A DNA stretch of 64,000 nt, from positions 4,216,001-4,280,000 of the forward strand of contig OZ316895.1 of the NCBI GenBank assembly GCA_973895155.1. The letters are read 5' to 3'. The DNA comes from Marsupella aquatica (taxonomy: Eukaryota; Marchantiophyta). Positions within the stretch are counted from its first letter, which is position 1; every line of letters starts with the position of its first letter. Positions 35,751 through 48,620 of the stretch are shown here, one piece after another. Under the pieces are notes generated by a model. It saw only the letters and a program-made list of their open reading frames with translations. It was not told the origin of the DNA and did no database searches. Made by a program: the position numbers and the translations under genes.

Positions 35751-38700
35751 ATGAAGTATACGAAGATGAGGCAGCCAAACTTTAACGGAGGGATACGAAT
35801 TCCTAGAAGTAAAGTCTGGAGCAACCTGCACTGCAATGTGGGGCTTGTTATTCTGGCTGGAGTGACGGCCTTAGTGATTATGTTCGAGCGGGAGAGTTCT
35901 GAAATCAGCGCTGGTCTGCTCGATGACTTGAAAAGCGTGATGGTCTCGTCTCGCTCGGTGAATGAGCCACATTGGAACTACAGCTCCTATAGTTTCTCGC
36001 CGAACGTTTCTGATTGGGACGAGCAAAGGGCAACATGGATGACGGAGCATCCCAGTCCGAGGGCAAGAGCGGGTGGAAAGCCCTACATTATGATGGTTAC
36101 TGGCTCCTCCCCAAAAGCATGTGATCCCACAATTCTCTCGCACCTTTTTGTGAGGAGCAGTAAGAATAAAGTGGACTACAGTAGGTTGCACGACATTGAG
36201 CTCTACTACAATCTCGGTGAGCCGGACGAGCATTTCAGTGACTGGTGGGTGAAGCTGCCTGTCATTCGAATGCTCATGCTGCAACATCCACAGGTAAGCT
36301 GTCGACTGCCTTGTGCGAGCTCTCATGTAAATTGAAACGTACTTAGTTTAATTATGGGCCTCTTCGATCGATTATGGGCCTCTGACTTCGATTAATTATG
36401 GGCCCAAGGTTCAGATCTTGGGAATGTACATCTGTTTGAATGTGGAGCTGAATCGAGGGCTCAATTTTAGCTCCGCGTATTTCTGGACGAACACCTCTCG
36501 ACACACATGATGGCTGTTTTTCCTGGAATTCAGCGGAAGTCGCCAAAATCGGTCCCTAGACAGCATCATGCACGTACGGGGTTCGGTTTGGAAGCGATCA
36601 AATTAAAAAAGTACTTTCACCGCTTGAAAAGTGCATAACTTTGTTTTCCTGGCATCTCTTCAATTTCGTCCAACACTAACCTTCGTCCAACTCTAACCAT
36701 CAGTCAGAATTCGATCTCTGACTGAATTGAACGACATTTTAAGACTGTCATCTTTGCCAAGGGCTGCCGAATTGATATGCAGTGTCCTGTCGCCGATTGC
36801 TCAGGTAGATTGGATGTGGTGGCTCGACGCAGATGCGGTGATCACAGACTTGTCATTCGAGCCGCCCTACCCAGAGCTCGAGCACGACAACTTGGTGCTG
36901 TATGGAGAAGAGGGACAGGTATACGATAGAAGAGCCTGGAAGGGCCTCAGCACCGCCAATTTCATGATCCGAAACTGCCAGTGGTCTCTCGACCTCCTTG
37001 ATGATTGGGCGTCTATGGGTAAGACCAGCGTCAGAGAGGAGGCTGGAAAGTTCCAGAGCGAACTATTGAGCGATCGACCGCGGGACTTCGCAGGGGATGA
37101 TCAGTCAAGCCTTGTCGCTCTGCTTGCTCAGGACAAGAGAAAGCCCGTAGGAAAGCAGCGGTGGGCACCCATGGTTAAGCTGGTGAAGGAGACCGAGTAC
37201 AACATGGCCGCCAATTGGACAGTGGTTGGGCCAAAACTAGAAGAGCTGGGCCTGCCTGGACATGAACCTGTGCCTTTTGTAACTCACTTTGCAGGCTGCC
37301 TGCCTTCCTGCAATGTCAAGCCGCAGATGTCGAAACCATTTCTGGATGCATGTGTTGAGCAACTGGGGCGCGCTTGTGATTTCGCTGACAATCAGGTGAG
37401 CATTTCGTCGAAGTTGCCGCAGTACTAGAACTGCGCTGAACTAAGCAATTCCCTTCGAATCCTGCCCCATGGTATCTCGGATTGCATTTCTTTGAATGGA
37501 GAGCAACCTTTTCTTTTCCATAATTGCAAAAAGGCCGACCCTTTTATTCTATTTGATATGATTTTCAGGAGTTCAAAGCATATTGGGGCCTGTCTAGATA
37601 GCTTCGGGGGCAATTAACCGAGTGAGGGAACGGTTCATGTGTATCATTCTGCAAGTTGGAAGGTGGACCAACTAATTTATGGTCGAGTGATAATTTATCA
37701 GTTCACATGAGAGCCAGAGAGGAGGATTCACGAACACCAGAGATGGTGAACTGGTGGCTATCTCCTATGTTTAGCGGAAGCTGGGTGCGGGTGAGCTTTC
37801 TCTTCGCACAGGTGGCAGATAAATCACATAATTTAGGATGCGAATGAAACTAAGGTTGCATGTCTGACATACAGATATACAAGGAATTTGGGTTCGAACC
37901 GCGCAGACTTGGAGACCATGTAGAGCCGCTGGAAAAGAAACAACCCACTGGTGCCGTTACGAAGGAATTCACAGCTGATGGGGAAGAGATCTACAGGATA
38001 CCTCCCAGGTATTCGGATTGGGATGAGAGGCGCCTAGCGTGGATACAGCAACATCCTCCCACCAAGAGGGATGAGGTGATCCTTGTGAGTGGGTCTGCGC
38101 CGGATCCTTGCCCAGGGAAGCAAGGGAGTCATCTGCTTCTTAGGTATGCATTAATAATTGACATCTCGATGCTACTCTTTTGTGTAAGTCAAGTTCTCTT
38201 AGCTAGCTGGTAGAAATGATAATGTACTATTGACACGCATGGGTTTTCCATCGACTTGTTTGGCAGCACAAGTCAAATGTGCAATTGTACGTGAGGCTGG
38301 TGATGACCATACATACAATCCCTTTTGCGCAGGGGATTGAAGAATCTAATCGACTATGGCCGCAAAAATGACGTGATAGTCTTCTACAACAATGCAGCGA
38401 TAGACAAGAATTTGACAGGTTTGTATTCCATCCTGCTAGACTTTGCCAGCAATCTACTGGAGGTGGCGACATCACGCGTTGAGTTTATGTTTGAAGCAGT
38501 ATTTCTATCCTCCAGCTAGCTATCGAGAAATGGATCTTGAACTGTATTTCTCCATATCACTCGATACTCCTGCAGTATTTTTCTGTGAGTCTACCCCTCG
38601 ATAAGATCCTTGTCCACATGTATCTGATTGGCAGTCAACAATTCAGAGTCGGTTCCTACATCTGCTGCTGACTCTTTGTTCGATGTTTACACTTCTATGC

Positions 38701-40600
38701 TTTCAGGCTGGTGGACGAAACTTCCGCTCCTGAGAATGCTGATGCTATACAATCCAGGAACGGAGTGGATTTGGTGGCTGGATAGCGATGCTGTGTTCAC
38801 AGACATCGATTACAGACTCGATTTTGCAAGGTGCCTTTGCGAATACCCTACCATTAAATATCACCCTTTGTTGACTTTGCTTAGGCTCGGGTATTGATTA
38901 ATTGTGTCATCACCTCGGGTTTCCGTTCGCCTGAACCTGCTTTGTCTACTATGAATACTAGACATGCCCATAAACAAGTACCATCATCACTACGAATATG
39001 TCTAATGTCACATGAGAAACTATGTGTAATAATCTAAAAGGCGAAAGGAAGAAGTACGAGTATCAAAGGAAAAGACTAAAAAACGAAAATCTTCGGGGTT
39101 GTTTTTGCCGCTCTTGGATATATCGGGCGATATGTAGCAAAAGTTCTCTATCGCAAACGCTATTGCGGGAGCTTTAATGTTTTTCTATCTCATATAAATG
39201 ATGCAACTTGCTACAAAATTAATGCCAATGAAAACAAGTTTTATAGGTTAGAAATGTACCACACTCGAATTGATCATGAGGGATGGGCATGCAGTTCATT
39301 GTACACAGGAGGTCCTAGGTTCAACTCCTAGTCTGTTCATGTTGTTGACCATCCCAACATGATATCATAGCCAAAGATCAGGAGTTACCCTTGTAGGGAT
39401 TGTGGCTCAAGGGAGGGTGTTGGAAATGAACCACGCTCCAAACTCATGAGGGATGCAGGCATCAAGGGTCTGTTGTGTGGCTCAAGGGAGGGTTTTGGGA
39501 ATGAACCACGTTGGAACTGATGAGGAATGCAGGCATCAAGAGCCTGTACCTCACTCGGAAGTCCTAGGTTCAATTCCTAGCCAGTCCTGTCCATGTTGTT
39601 GACAACATAATAAACGAAGCAGCTGAAATATGTCATTGATAGGTCTACCACAATCATCTGTGTCGGCGGATTTGAGGATGCTTCAATGTGTTGCTGTAAA
39701 ATGCGTAGAACTAATCTGCACAAGTTACGAGTTTGGATATCTATTGGAATGTTCAGGTACAATGCGAGCGGATTCAACTTGGTCATGTACGGTGAAGAGC
39801 ATAAGGTGTATGATGAGCGCATGTATAATGGGATCAACACCGGTAATTTCCTCATTCGAAACTGTCAGTGGTCATTAGATCTCTTTGATAGATGGGCTTC
39901 CTTTGGTGCCACTAAAGAAATCAGGGAGAAAAATGGGGATCTCCTGTACAACACCCTTAGTAGACCACCTAGGTGGGATGCCGACGATCAGAGTGTGTTG
40001 GTGTACTTGCTGATCTCGGAACGAGAAAATTGGGGATCAAAGACGAACATGGAGATCACGATCTCAATGAGTGGAGAGTGGCAGTTTTGTACTGCGAGAT
40101 TCCACGACGAATATTTCGCGGGGATACAACCATTTGTGACCCACTTTGCAGGTTGCAAACCTTGCCACGACCCAACGTACGACCTGCAGGTGGAGTGTAT
40201 GAAAGGGATAGACATGACGTACAATTTTGCTGACAACCAAGTCCTCAAACAGTATGGTCTTCGCCATGTGCACCTGAAATCAGCAAAGCTTCTCCATAGG
40301 TCCTCTCTAGTCAACGAAACCCTGTCAGCAGCACAGGACGACAGAAAATACCTTAACCTGAAGGAGGCCGCTACAACTGAATCTGAGGATTCAGCTGAGC
40401 AGCAGAAGACTGGCATTTTGGAGGAGCTTGATCGATTCAGTGAGGAAAAGGTTGACCCATCAGAGAAGGACCCGCTTAAACCTTCGAAAATAAAAAAGGT
40501 TGGCACCTCTAGAGAGGAGACGGATGAAATATCTGAGGAGAACCAGGTTGACGTATCCCATGAGGAGCAGGTTGACACGTCAAATGAGAAAGCTGCTTAG
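35751..40600 (+). CDS. Double-domain GT34 glycosyltransferase, paralogue B
   Basis: Six exons: 35751-36293, 36805-37395, 37875-38143, 38333-38418, 38707-38830 and 39757-40600, giving 818 aa. Phases (0,0,2,1,2) and the 86-nt fourth exon match paralogue A exactly, so the genes arose by tandem duplication. A membrane anchor follows the first ~30 residues (GLVILAGVTALVIMF), which predicts type II Golgi topology. Domain 1: S-D-W-D-E, V-T-G-S-S, D-A-D (189-191), R-N-C-Q-W-S-L-D-L, G-D-D-Q-S-S-L, T-H-F-A-G-C. Domain 2: S-D-W-D-E, S-G-S-A, D-S-D (522-524), R-N-C-Q-W-S-L-D-L, D-D-Q-S-V-L, T-H-F-A-G-C-K-P-C, F-A-D-N-Q-V-L-x-x-Y-G. Both halves keep the DxD and the C-terminal block, so both could be active or one could have specialised. 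The tail is Glu/Lys-rich and ends at a stop followed by similar decayed sequence. The last intron carries repeats. Confidence 0.87.
39280..39610. repeat. Repeats in the last intron of GT34 paralogue B
   Basis: GGCTCAAGGGAGGGT(G/T)TTGG with GAATGAACCACG-type sequence occurs at ~39410 and ~39480. GTCCTAGGTTCAA(C/T)TCCTAG occurs at ~39312 and ~39562. The latter contains a tRNA-type B-box (GTTCAACTC / GTTCAATTC), suggesting SINE-derived copies, but a clear A-box is lacking. Confidence 0.5.
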
Positions 40601-41133
40601 ACTAGGGAATAATTTACTGAATCCTAGGAGGTGAATCGCAAGAAGGCTGATCATGAGTAAAAAGACGCGGAGTTGAAGCTATCCAAGGCGAAGATGTCTG
40701 CAGCTGATCATGAAGAGGATGTGGAGGTTCCCGAAGAAAAGATGGCAACAACTGAGGACGTAGTCGGGACAGTACAGGAGTAATATGAGGACTTCAGTCT
40801 AATGAAGTCGAACTGGGGAGTCCCGGAAGTTTGAAGGCATGAAGGCCTAAAAGCATTAGGCAACAATATAGCGAGGAAGAACAGATCTGTGCTGAATTAT
40901 TGTAAACGTTCTGGAAGCTCCACTTTCACGGAATAGATAACAAATCTTTTGCAAACTTCACTCTAAACCTTCAACTTCTTATAGTGATGCGAAATTTCAG
41001 GTATATGCCAAAATTCCACCACCAATCTCTTCAAATACGGATGTCCGGAAATAGTCTCGAGAGAACTCACCCGTTTTATTTCGGACACCGTTGTTGTCCA
41101 ACTCCCTGCATATGGGGTTAAGTATGGTTGGGA
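40601..41133. other. Decayed GT34 tail sequence, then intergenic
   Basis: About 40601-40790 retains Glu/Lys-rich coding texture with stops, parallel to the region after paralogue A. The rest shows nothing recognisable. Confidence 0.35.
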
Positions 41134-41430
41134 GTGTCAAAACACGTTATTAGGGCGTGTCAAATCGGGGCAAGTATGGTGGGGAGTGTCTAATAGGGTG
41201 TGTCAAATTATAGTCATACTACAAAGGAAGAGGCAAGACATACAATAAATTTATGGTCAGGACATAACTCCTTCCACTCTAGCTTAATACACTTCCCATA
41301 AGAATTTTATGTTCGAAACAAAAGTAGCAATAAAACTTTTCTTATTGTTGAACTTTGACACACCAGATTTTATGTTCGAAACAAAAGTAGCAATAAAACT
41401 TTTCTTATTGTTGAACTTTGACACACCAGA
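41134..41430. repeat. Two tandem duplications (about 48 bp and 63 bp)
   Basis: AGTATGGT(T/G)GGGAGTGTC recurs ~48 bp apart at about 41133 and 41181. A perfect 63-bp unit starting ATTTTATGTTCGAAACAAAA is duplicated at 41304 and 41367, adding exactly 21 codons in frame to a short open frame (41309-41512) of unknown nature. Confidence 0.85.
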
Positions 41431-42387
41431 TGAGGAGTCTCAAAGCTTTGAAATTAAGGATGATGACATTCACCATAAAGGATCCGCTATAACTTTACAC
41501 AAGGTGAAATAAAAGCTCATTGCTGTTTTTTTTTGTGTCACCAGCCTCTACTAATGATTATGGCATATGGCAAGATAGAGATAGAGATAGAGCAAATCAA
41601 GGTTCACAGACTTACTTTATGGGAGCATAAGTTCACCCCCTTCACTCTTTTTTACTTAGTTTGAAGTTTCAAGGGAGTTCCCCAGCTGTAACCCCCTCAC
41701 CATGCAGCCTCCAGGGGCAGCCTCGCCAGGGAGTTCCAGGTCTCAAAATTATCCCAGCAAGCACGAATCTCATTCAACATTGTATGTGAAAATGAATTTC
41801 TCAATACCGGGCTCAACACTCAGTTTGTTTTGCTAAACAATGGCCTGTTAATATGGGGGCCGCTGCTCTAACTCCCTAGGGCTCACCCACCGAAAGAAAT
41901 TACATCCCATAACGCCTTCCAGGTCATAATTATATAAATTATGCATTCTACACATCTCCAACAGTTACTATAATTATCTTTGATTGCAGTTGAAAGCTAC
42001 TCTCAAGGCTTACAACATAGAGTGGAGCGACTAGACTGTGGCTTTGGGGGCACAAACTGAACGTCGCACACGGTTGGAACATGAGGATTGGGGCCAAGTG
42101 ACCCAAAAGCATTTGAATATGGATCAATGAATGTGGCTTGAATTGAATGTCTACTACCAACTCTGGACTCGTACATTTTTTGGCAATGCCTTTTTCGTTC
42201 TCTGCTCCTCATCTCTGGTTACGCTCAAGGAAGGGAACAATTAAAGGTTATTGTAGTTTTAAAATACTAACGGAGCTGAGTGAATAAGCAAATTAGTGTT
42301 CTCTACTTTTGTGTAGAGTAACCCATCCGGGATGTAACCCATCCGGGATGTGCATGGCTAGTGACAAGCGGGACGCTACCAGCCCTT
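41431..42387. other. Intergenic, nothing recognised
   Basis: Only short open frames in all phases; a GATAGA microsatellite lies at about 41574. Confidence 0.45.
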
Positions 42388-42600
42388 CGTCAATTGGCAG
42401 CTGCGCCTCCAATATTTTGGACCAATCTCACCTCCGTTGCTCAGTATCATTCGATTCAATCTAACTGGGCCGAGTGTATGTGTGCGCATAGTCCACATCG
42501 TCAACTGGCAGCTACGCCTCTAACATTTTGCACCAGTCTCACCTCCGTTATGTTGCTACCTATCATTCGATTGAGTCGAATTTGATTGTATGTATACAAA
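42388..42600. repeat. 111-bp tandem duplication
   Basis: CGTCAA(T/C)TGGCAGCT(G/A)CGCC starts at 42388 and 42499. Both copies share ATTTTG(G/C)ACCA, TCTCACCTCCGTT and ATCATTCGATT. Confidence 0.8.
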
Positions 42601-43879
42601 TACTGACTGAAGAACGACGTGCAATTTAAGTGACATGTGACCACGGGAGCAACCTATGTATCTATTTATGACGACTGTTCAAACTGGTGGACTCCATTAC
42701 TGTCTTTCGAACTGAGTGGCATCGCAAAACTTTTTACTCTTATAATTCGGTCTCCGAGCGAACCTTACTGTCGCTTGCCCACCATGACTTCAGAACGTGC
42801 GTTATTGGCCGACCCACAGCCAAATTGGGTCCTTGTGAACATTGAATTTGTTGCGTTATTGGTTCCTTCAAATTCCTGGAAAGAGATCCAGAATTTCGAA
42901 ACCAAGGTGACGCGCCGCGCTCTAACTCTGAGTATATTCTCAGGAAACCTGGAAAGCGCCAAAGTTTGAAGCGGCGCTTATCTGAAAGGTGATGACGCTT
43001 TTGACATTCCGTAGCTACTTTCTTCCTCCTTGACACTGTAAGTCGTCTGAGTTTCCTTTCAAACTAAAGTGACATGGATCATCAGCCTTGCACAGCTCGA
43101 TGTATAATTATATCATTAGCATTGTCCCTAATTTATTTCATCTCCATGTATGAAGGCCCGAAGAAAATTTGACGCCTCTGCAGGAGGTTCCGTTGCGCCA
43201 TCGGAAGAGACTCCTTCACGGTCGACATATGCACTTGTAAGCAGGGCACGAAGCAAGCTAAGTCAAAGGAGCTGCGTGATGTATCAAAAGCAAAAGCGAA
43301 ACAACATGTACGTGGTCAAAGGGCTTATCGATTTTATGAGTGAACGCATTCATAACTTATACTTGTCAGAATATATGTCAAGTGGCAATATAGATTTCGA
43401 AAGATCTATTCTTCAAGCCCGACACGGACCAATAGAGATCTCCCTAATAGCTGTCTTTGTCTCAAGTTACTCTATCTAGTTAGGGCCCTCTTAGTAGCAC
43501 ATCGTGCCTCATAGTTTTCCACTAAGGATCTCTAATGTATATAGAGTAACTAGAAATGATGTCATACACCTAGATCCCAGGATATTTGTCACCACCACCG
43601 GCCAATTGAATTTATTTAACAACCGGTGAAAATATTTAATTATAATTCATATCTTTATCTTGTGTGATTACCAACCTAGACTTGTAGACCTTCGATATAT
43701 CTCTTGTAAAGTGATCCTTCAACTTGTATATTCATTTGTTGTCCATCGCTTGTTATCCCTTTGACAGTTTGACAAGCTCTCAAGTTTTGTTATCGTTCAA
43801 TGATTATTCTCCGTTTGCATTATTGTAGTCCAGTCTTGCTCCTCCTTAGAAGCGAAATAAATTTAGTCATTTTTTAGGT
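42601..43879. other. Intergenic, two unrecognised open frames
   Basis: Open frames of 110 codons (42637-42969) and 109 codons (43150-43479) on the plus strand lack recognisable domains. The region from about 43500 on is AT-rich and may be flanking or LTR-type DNA of the copia remnant that follows. Confidence 0.3.
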
Positions 43880-45513
43880 AACCCCCATGCTTCTTGTTTT
43901 GAGTGGAAGTGCGCACTTGCCTCATGAAATGAAGAAGATTCTCCTCCTTCCAGAATCAACGCATGCATGACTCTCATCATAGAAACAAAATCTTCCTCTT
44001 GCAACTGAGATAAATGAACCCACTATCCATACCTTGGTGGAGCACATACAAGGAGACCAAATGTTCTTTTAGTCGATGACTCTGGTTGATCTGCATTTGC
44101 TAGTACAATCTGAAGCTCAGCATCATCTTCTTGTTGCTCACCACCATAAAAATATTCCTCTGGTTCCTCTGGCATAGGAACCAACTTCATCATTGGAGCA
44201 ACTTCTTCTCTCGGACAGTCATACATCTCATAACCAATCTCTCCCTCAACAAAATCTGGGATAGAAGATTTTCCTTTGTCAGTACGGGAAACTAAGTATT
44301 CTTCTCCTCCTTCAATTATAATTTGGATTCATTGAAGGAAATATCCATGCTGACAATGAACTACAAGCAAATAATAAGATTCCATAGCCTGTAGGTTTTC
44401 ACATCACTTTGGTATCCAAGAAAAACACATTTCTTGGATTTAGGATCCAACTTGGTCCTATTTTGTTTTGGTGTGAGAACATATGCATCACTTCCAACAA
44501 CTACCAAGCCATGATAGTATGTTTGCCGCTATAGAGCATCTTAAACGGCGTTTTGAAATTGATTGCATTAGAAGGAGAAACATAATTTATCAAAGAAACT
44601 ACATTATTGACAATGTCTACCCAAAATTCTTGTGTAAACCTGATTGGCTCAACGTACTCCTTGACCGCTCAAACAATAGTGTCTAATTGATCCTCTCAAT
44701 GACACCAGTCTGTTGCGAGGTATAAACTGTGGTGATATGGTGAGTTATCCTATGTTCTAAACAGTACTCTTCAACTTTCACTGAAGTGTACTCCCCGTTG
44801 TTGTCTGACCTCAGACTTTTTATCCATGTACATCCAAACATTGGACTGTCTTTCCAATCTGATTCTCCACGTACATGAGCCTTCCACTTCTTCAAAATTG
44901 ACAAGACATCATGCAAATTTATGCGTCATGAAATAAATCCACACAAATCTTGAGTAATTGTCTATTAAAGATACATAGTACAATTTTTGAGAGTGTGAGG
45001 GTCCCCACACGTCATTATGTATGTACTCAAGAATCGCTTTGGAACAATGAGTTCCAACACCAAAAGCACGACAATGTTGCTTTCCAAGAATACAATGCTC
45101 ATTGAACTCTAATTTACAAGACTTCAAATCATAAATGAGTCTTCTGTAAGATAGCCAAACTTTTCTCGCTCATGTGGTTAGCCGTGAATGCCATAATTGA
45201 GTCATCTCCTCGTGAGACTTGGTTACATTGGTCTCTCTACATATAGTATTACCTACAATACATACAAATTATGTTGTTTGCTCCCCTTCAAAATCACAGT
45301 CTCTTTTGACATGACTTGAAGTTCACCATCAATAATGCTCCATTGATGACCATTTGTATCCAACACACCAAGTGAAATCAAATTTTTACGTAGGATGTCA
45401 GGTACATACCTGACTCCGGACATTGTGCGCACAATGTCATCAAACATTTGAATCTTCACAAATCCAATGCCCTCAATTTGACAAGAGTGATCATTTCCCA
45501 TCAGAACTGAACC
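43880..45513 (-). pseudogene. Ty1/copia pol remnant (protease edge to integrase)
   Basis: Read on the minus strand from 45513 to lower coordinates, pieces of a copia polyprotein appear in order. First is the post-protease block G-S-V-L-M-G-N-D-H-S-C...V-R-Y-V-P-D...K-N-L-I-S-L (45510-45253). Next is the GAG-pre-integrase zinc-type stretch E-H-C-I-L-G-K-Q-H and integrase N-D-V-W-G-P-S...D-N-Y-S-R-F-V-W (45127-44909). Then come S-D-N-N-G-E-Y...T-T-V-Y-T-S-Q-Q-T-G-V-I-E-R (44916-44683), the integrase C-terminal C-V-F-L-G-Y near 44420, and an acidic linker (44226-44023). Stops and frame changes separate the pieces, and no reverse transcriptase or RNase H follows. It is therefore a truncated, inactive copy. 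Confidence 0.85.
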
Positions 45514-48045
45514 GATTGAAATAGAGTAAAAATTGAAAAGCTCACAAATGTAGCAAATGTGAAAAGAGCAAGCTCAAGAGCAAGTACAATCAATTCAAGA
45601 ATCCACACATCATCTCCTCTCCCACACACCAGTACACGGGGAGAGGGGCCATCCAAGCATAAACGTGTGTGTATAAACACACAAAATGCCCTAAACCCCT
45701 CTAAAAGAAAAATATTGACCCCATGATTGACCCCAAACAAAAATTTGCCAATGACACACCTTAACCGTCGCCGTTTCAAATGAGAAAACAATGAGTTGTT
45801 AAATCACACCAGCATTGTCTCCAACTCCAGCATTGTAAAAAAAATTGGCATATCTTGATCCCTTCACTTCAGACAAGTGCCCATCCTGCTCTCAAAACAG
45901 CCGCTTTTGCCATGATCTTTCTATTTAGCCTTAGCACTTTATGTTTGCTTCTTTGAGTCAAACGTCATGACAAGTAACCTGATTTAGGGAAAAACAAGCA
46001 CGGACCATAGCTTGTCAAGAAACCAAAACTCAACTTCCACTTGTCATGACGTACTTGCTCCGCAAACGTCAATAAACCATGTACCAAAACGACCAGCTCG
46101 CTTCAATCTACAACTTGAGCTATAACATGTGATGTCTCACACACCGCACAACTCACACTGTTGATAAAAGGACCTCCAGTCTCTCCCAAAAAAAATTTGA
46201 ACAAAAAAAATTCAAAACAACACAAAGATCACAGTGAGTTCTATGCACCAATAAAAAACCCTCTCACTAATCTATCCACTCAGCCCATAACATTTGAGTT
46301 TCATGCGACAAAACTCTGAGTGCAACATAGTGATGGACCTTGCCATCCAGTGCCCTCACCAATCTCAGCACCCACGCCTAAGTGCCCCTGGTGCCTGAAC
46401 GCCTCCACGGAATACCTCAAGCAAGCACTTTAGTGCCCCTTGCACCACCAGCGGCCCCTGTCATACCAAGCCGCACTTGCTCTCCAACACGGCCGCTACT
46501 CAACCGTCCTCACAGTCTGCACAAGCAACCAAGCGTCTTGGTAAGTAACCCTTTAGGATCTAGATCTTTCCAAGTCTAGCATCCTAACTCAAGCTCAACA
46601 AATAGGGTAAGCGTTTTAAAGGAAACTTGTATAAAATGTATCTTAGAAACTCGAATTCGTTCCCGTAGGGAATAAAGGAAATCAACTTATGATAGTATTA
46701 AGGTCTTTGAGATCTTTAGAAGTCTCTTTCCTTACACAACTACTAAATATCACTCAAAATATTTATGATCAGTCATTTTAATATGGAAACTCTCAGATTA
46801 TCGCTCCTTCTCAATAGAAGTTTGATTTTTGTTCCATTCCTAAATTTCTTATACTCAACAGAGATCGGCTTTACATTAGGGATTTCACTACAATTCTCTA
46901 AACTCTAGATTTCAAAGCTTTACTCATATTTTCTATACAAAACCAAATAAACGTTTTCTTAAAATATATTCATTCATTCCAAGGTTTACAAGAAATGCAC
47001 AAGAAAATCATGAATAACAGTGGAATTTGGGTGGTCCATTTTCTCATTTCTATGATTCTTCCTCCTAAGCCCAACTTGGCATGAGGAAAAGACCCACACT
47101 AGTCACAAATCATTTCCAGAGAAAATGACAAGGCAATTTTGCCTGGGAGTTCAATTGTAATAATCCCTCACAGATCAAAAAGATCTGAAAATGTTGCTAA
47201 ACTACCTCTTAACTAACTATTAATTGAAGATCTGAAGAGGTGAGTAGTTCTAACCACTTTCCTAAGCTAAGATTCCTAATGATGGCTAAATTAGTTTATC
47301 TAAGCTAAACTCTATCTAATGAGCTCAATTTAGGGAAAAGGGAGAGAAACTGTTTAAGAAATGCTTAATCAAAATTCAACTTAAAACGCCAGAGTGAACC
47401 TTCAGATGAAAAACAGTTTGTTGGTTAAACTGATCTTCTTATGATTATCCTTAACTCCTTCATCTTCTCTAAGTGACTTCATTCTGTCACTTAAAATGCT
47501 TCAAAAGATTTGAAAAATTTAAGTTTAATACTCCTTTATAATACTTCCACAAAAAAGGCTTTCCACAACAAACATTGGTAAGTGGTCAGCGATAGGTCCT
47601 CCCGATGCCATAAGCCGAAACCAGATCCAACGCCCACTGTTTGTCCAGAACAGCTTCTTCCTTGGGCGCAGTCCAGGTTCTCCCTCATACCTATCCATCA
47701 CCAACTGACCACATGCTCATGGCCAAAATAACATAGCTTGTCCTAAAGCTTGTCCCAACACGCCGGGACTAGAATGGCCCCGATCGACTCTAGCAACCGA
47801 CTCCCGGTTCTCGCCCCACTGTTGGTCTAGGGGCCAAGCACCCTTGGAACTCAACCTCAATGCCTACTTGGCCTTGCCTCCCTAATGCAAGCTCCCTTGA
47901 GAGACTGAACGCGGCTTGGCTGCTATTTCGGCAGGATTTGGCAAGCGGGCAAGATAACACCTGCAAAACCTTGATACCCTACGGCTCCCTAGACCCAGCT
48001 GAGCTCAAGAGGATGTAGCCCTCGTTAAGAGCTTTCCAACGCACC
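45514..48045. other. Repeat-derived DNA, no gene recognised
   Basis: Short Pro-rich open frame at 46382-46579, otherwise AT-rich, then a more GC-balanced stretch from 47580. The position, between the copia pol remnant and the CACTA insertion, suggests it is the gag/leader part of the same old retrotransposon, but no gag motif was seen. Confidence 0.35.
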
Positions 48046-48048
48046 CAA
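48046..48048. repeat. Target-site duplication, left copy (CAA)
   Basis: CAA directly precedes the CACTAGTACA terminus and matches CAA directly after the right terminus at 62012-62014. 3-bp duplications are typical of CACTA elements. Confidence 0.75.
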
Positions 48049-48058
48049 CACTAGTACA
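48049..48058 (+). repeat. Left terminal inverted repeat of the CACTA element
   Basis: CACTAGTACA, identical to the complement of the right end; similarity decays after 10 bp but a looser match (CCT..(A/G)TCC(G/A)ATTCTC) continues. Confidence 0.85.
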
Positions 48059-48620
48059 TTTTGGGGCCTAGTCCGATTCTCACCTTCCGATGATGCCAAG
48101 GTTTCCGATTCTATTCTAATTGGATGTACGATCCAACCGTCCAAGCCAACGCGTATCGGACCTTGCCATTAAACTAGAATCGGACTATCACCATTCCAAC
48201 CCAATCACAAACGAGCCGTCACTACGATGTAGGAAAAGTTGGATTGTTTGTCAAAGCCAGAAACAATTGGACCGCTTGGTCCGATTCTTCTCCAATGCTA
48301 GATGAATTGGAACCCCTTTCCAAAAAAAAACGTAAGCACGTTTTCGGATCAAATTAGAATTGGAAGTTGCCATTCAATACAAATTGGAAGTTTTCGATGC
48401 GCATGGAATTGGATATTCCAAGGTTTTTAGGATTGGACAATTGTTTCCAAGTGGTAGGCAATGGGATTCATATTTGCAATACAAATACAATGAGATCTTG
48501 GTCCAATTGTTGGTGCAATGGACTTTGTGGTCCAACTCTTTGGGAATTGGAAGTGTGTCTACGATTCATTTAGAATTGGAACCTTTGGCAAGGCCAGGGT
48601 CATCCCTCATCTGCTCATGG
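48059..48620. repeat. Left subterminal repeat region
   Basis: Dense short motifs such as AATTGGA, CCGATTCT, AATCGGA and TTGGACCAATT-like strings in both orientations. Open frames here are short and patternless. Probable binding region for the element's own protein. Confidence 0.6.
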
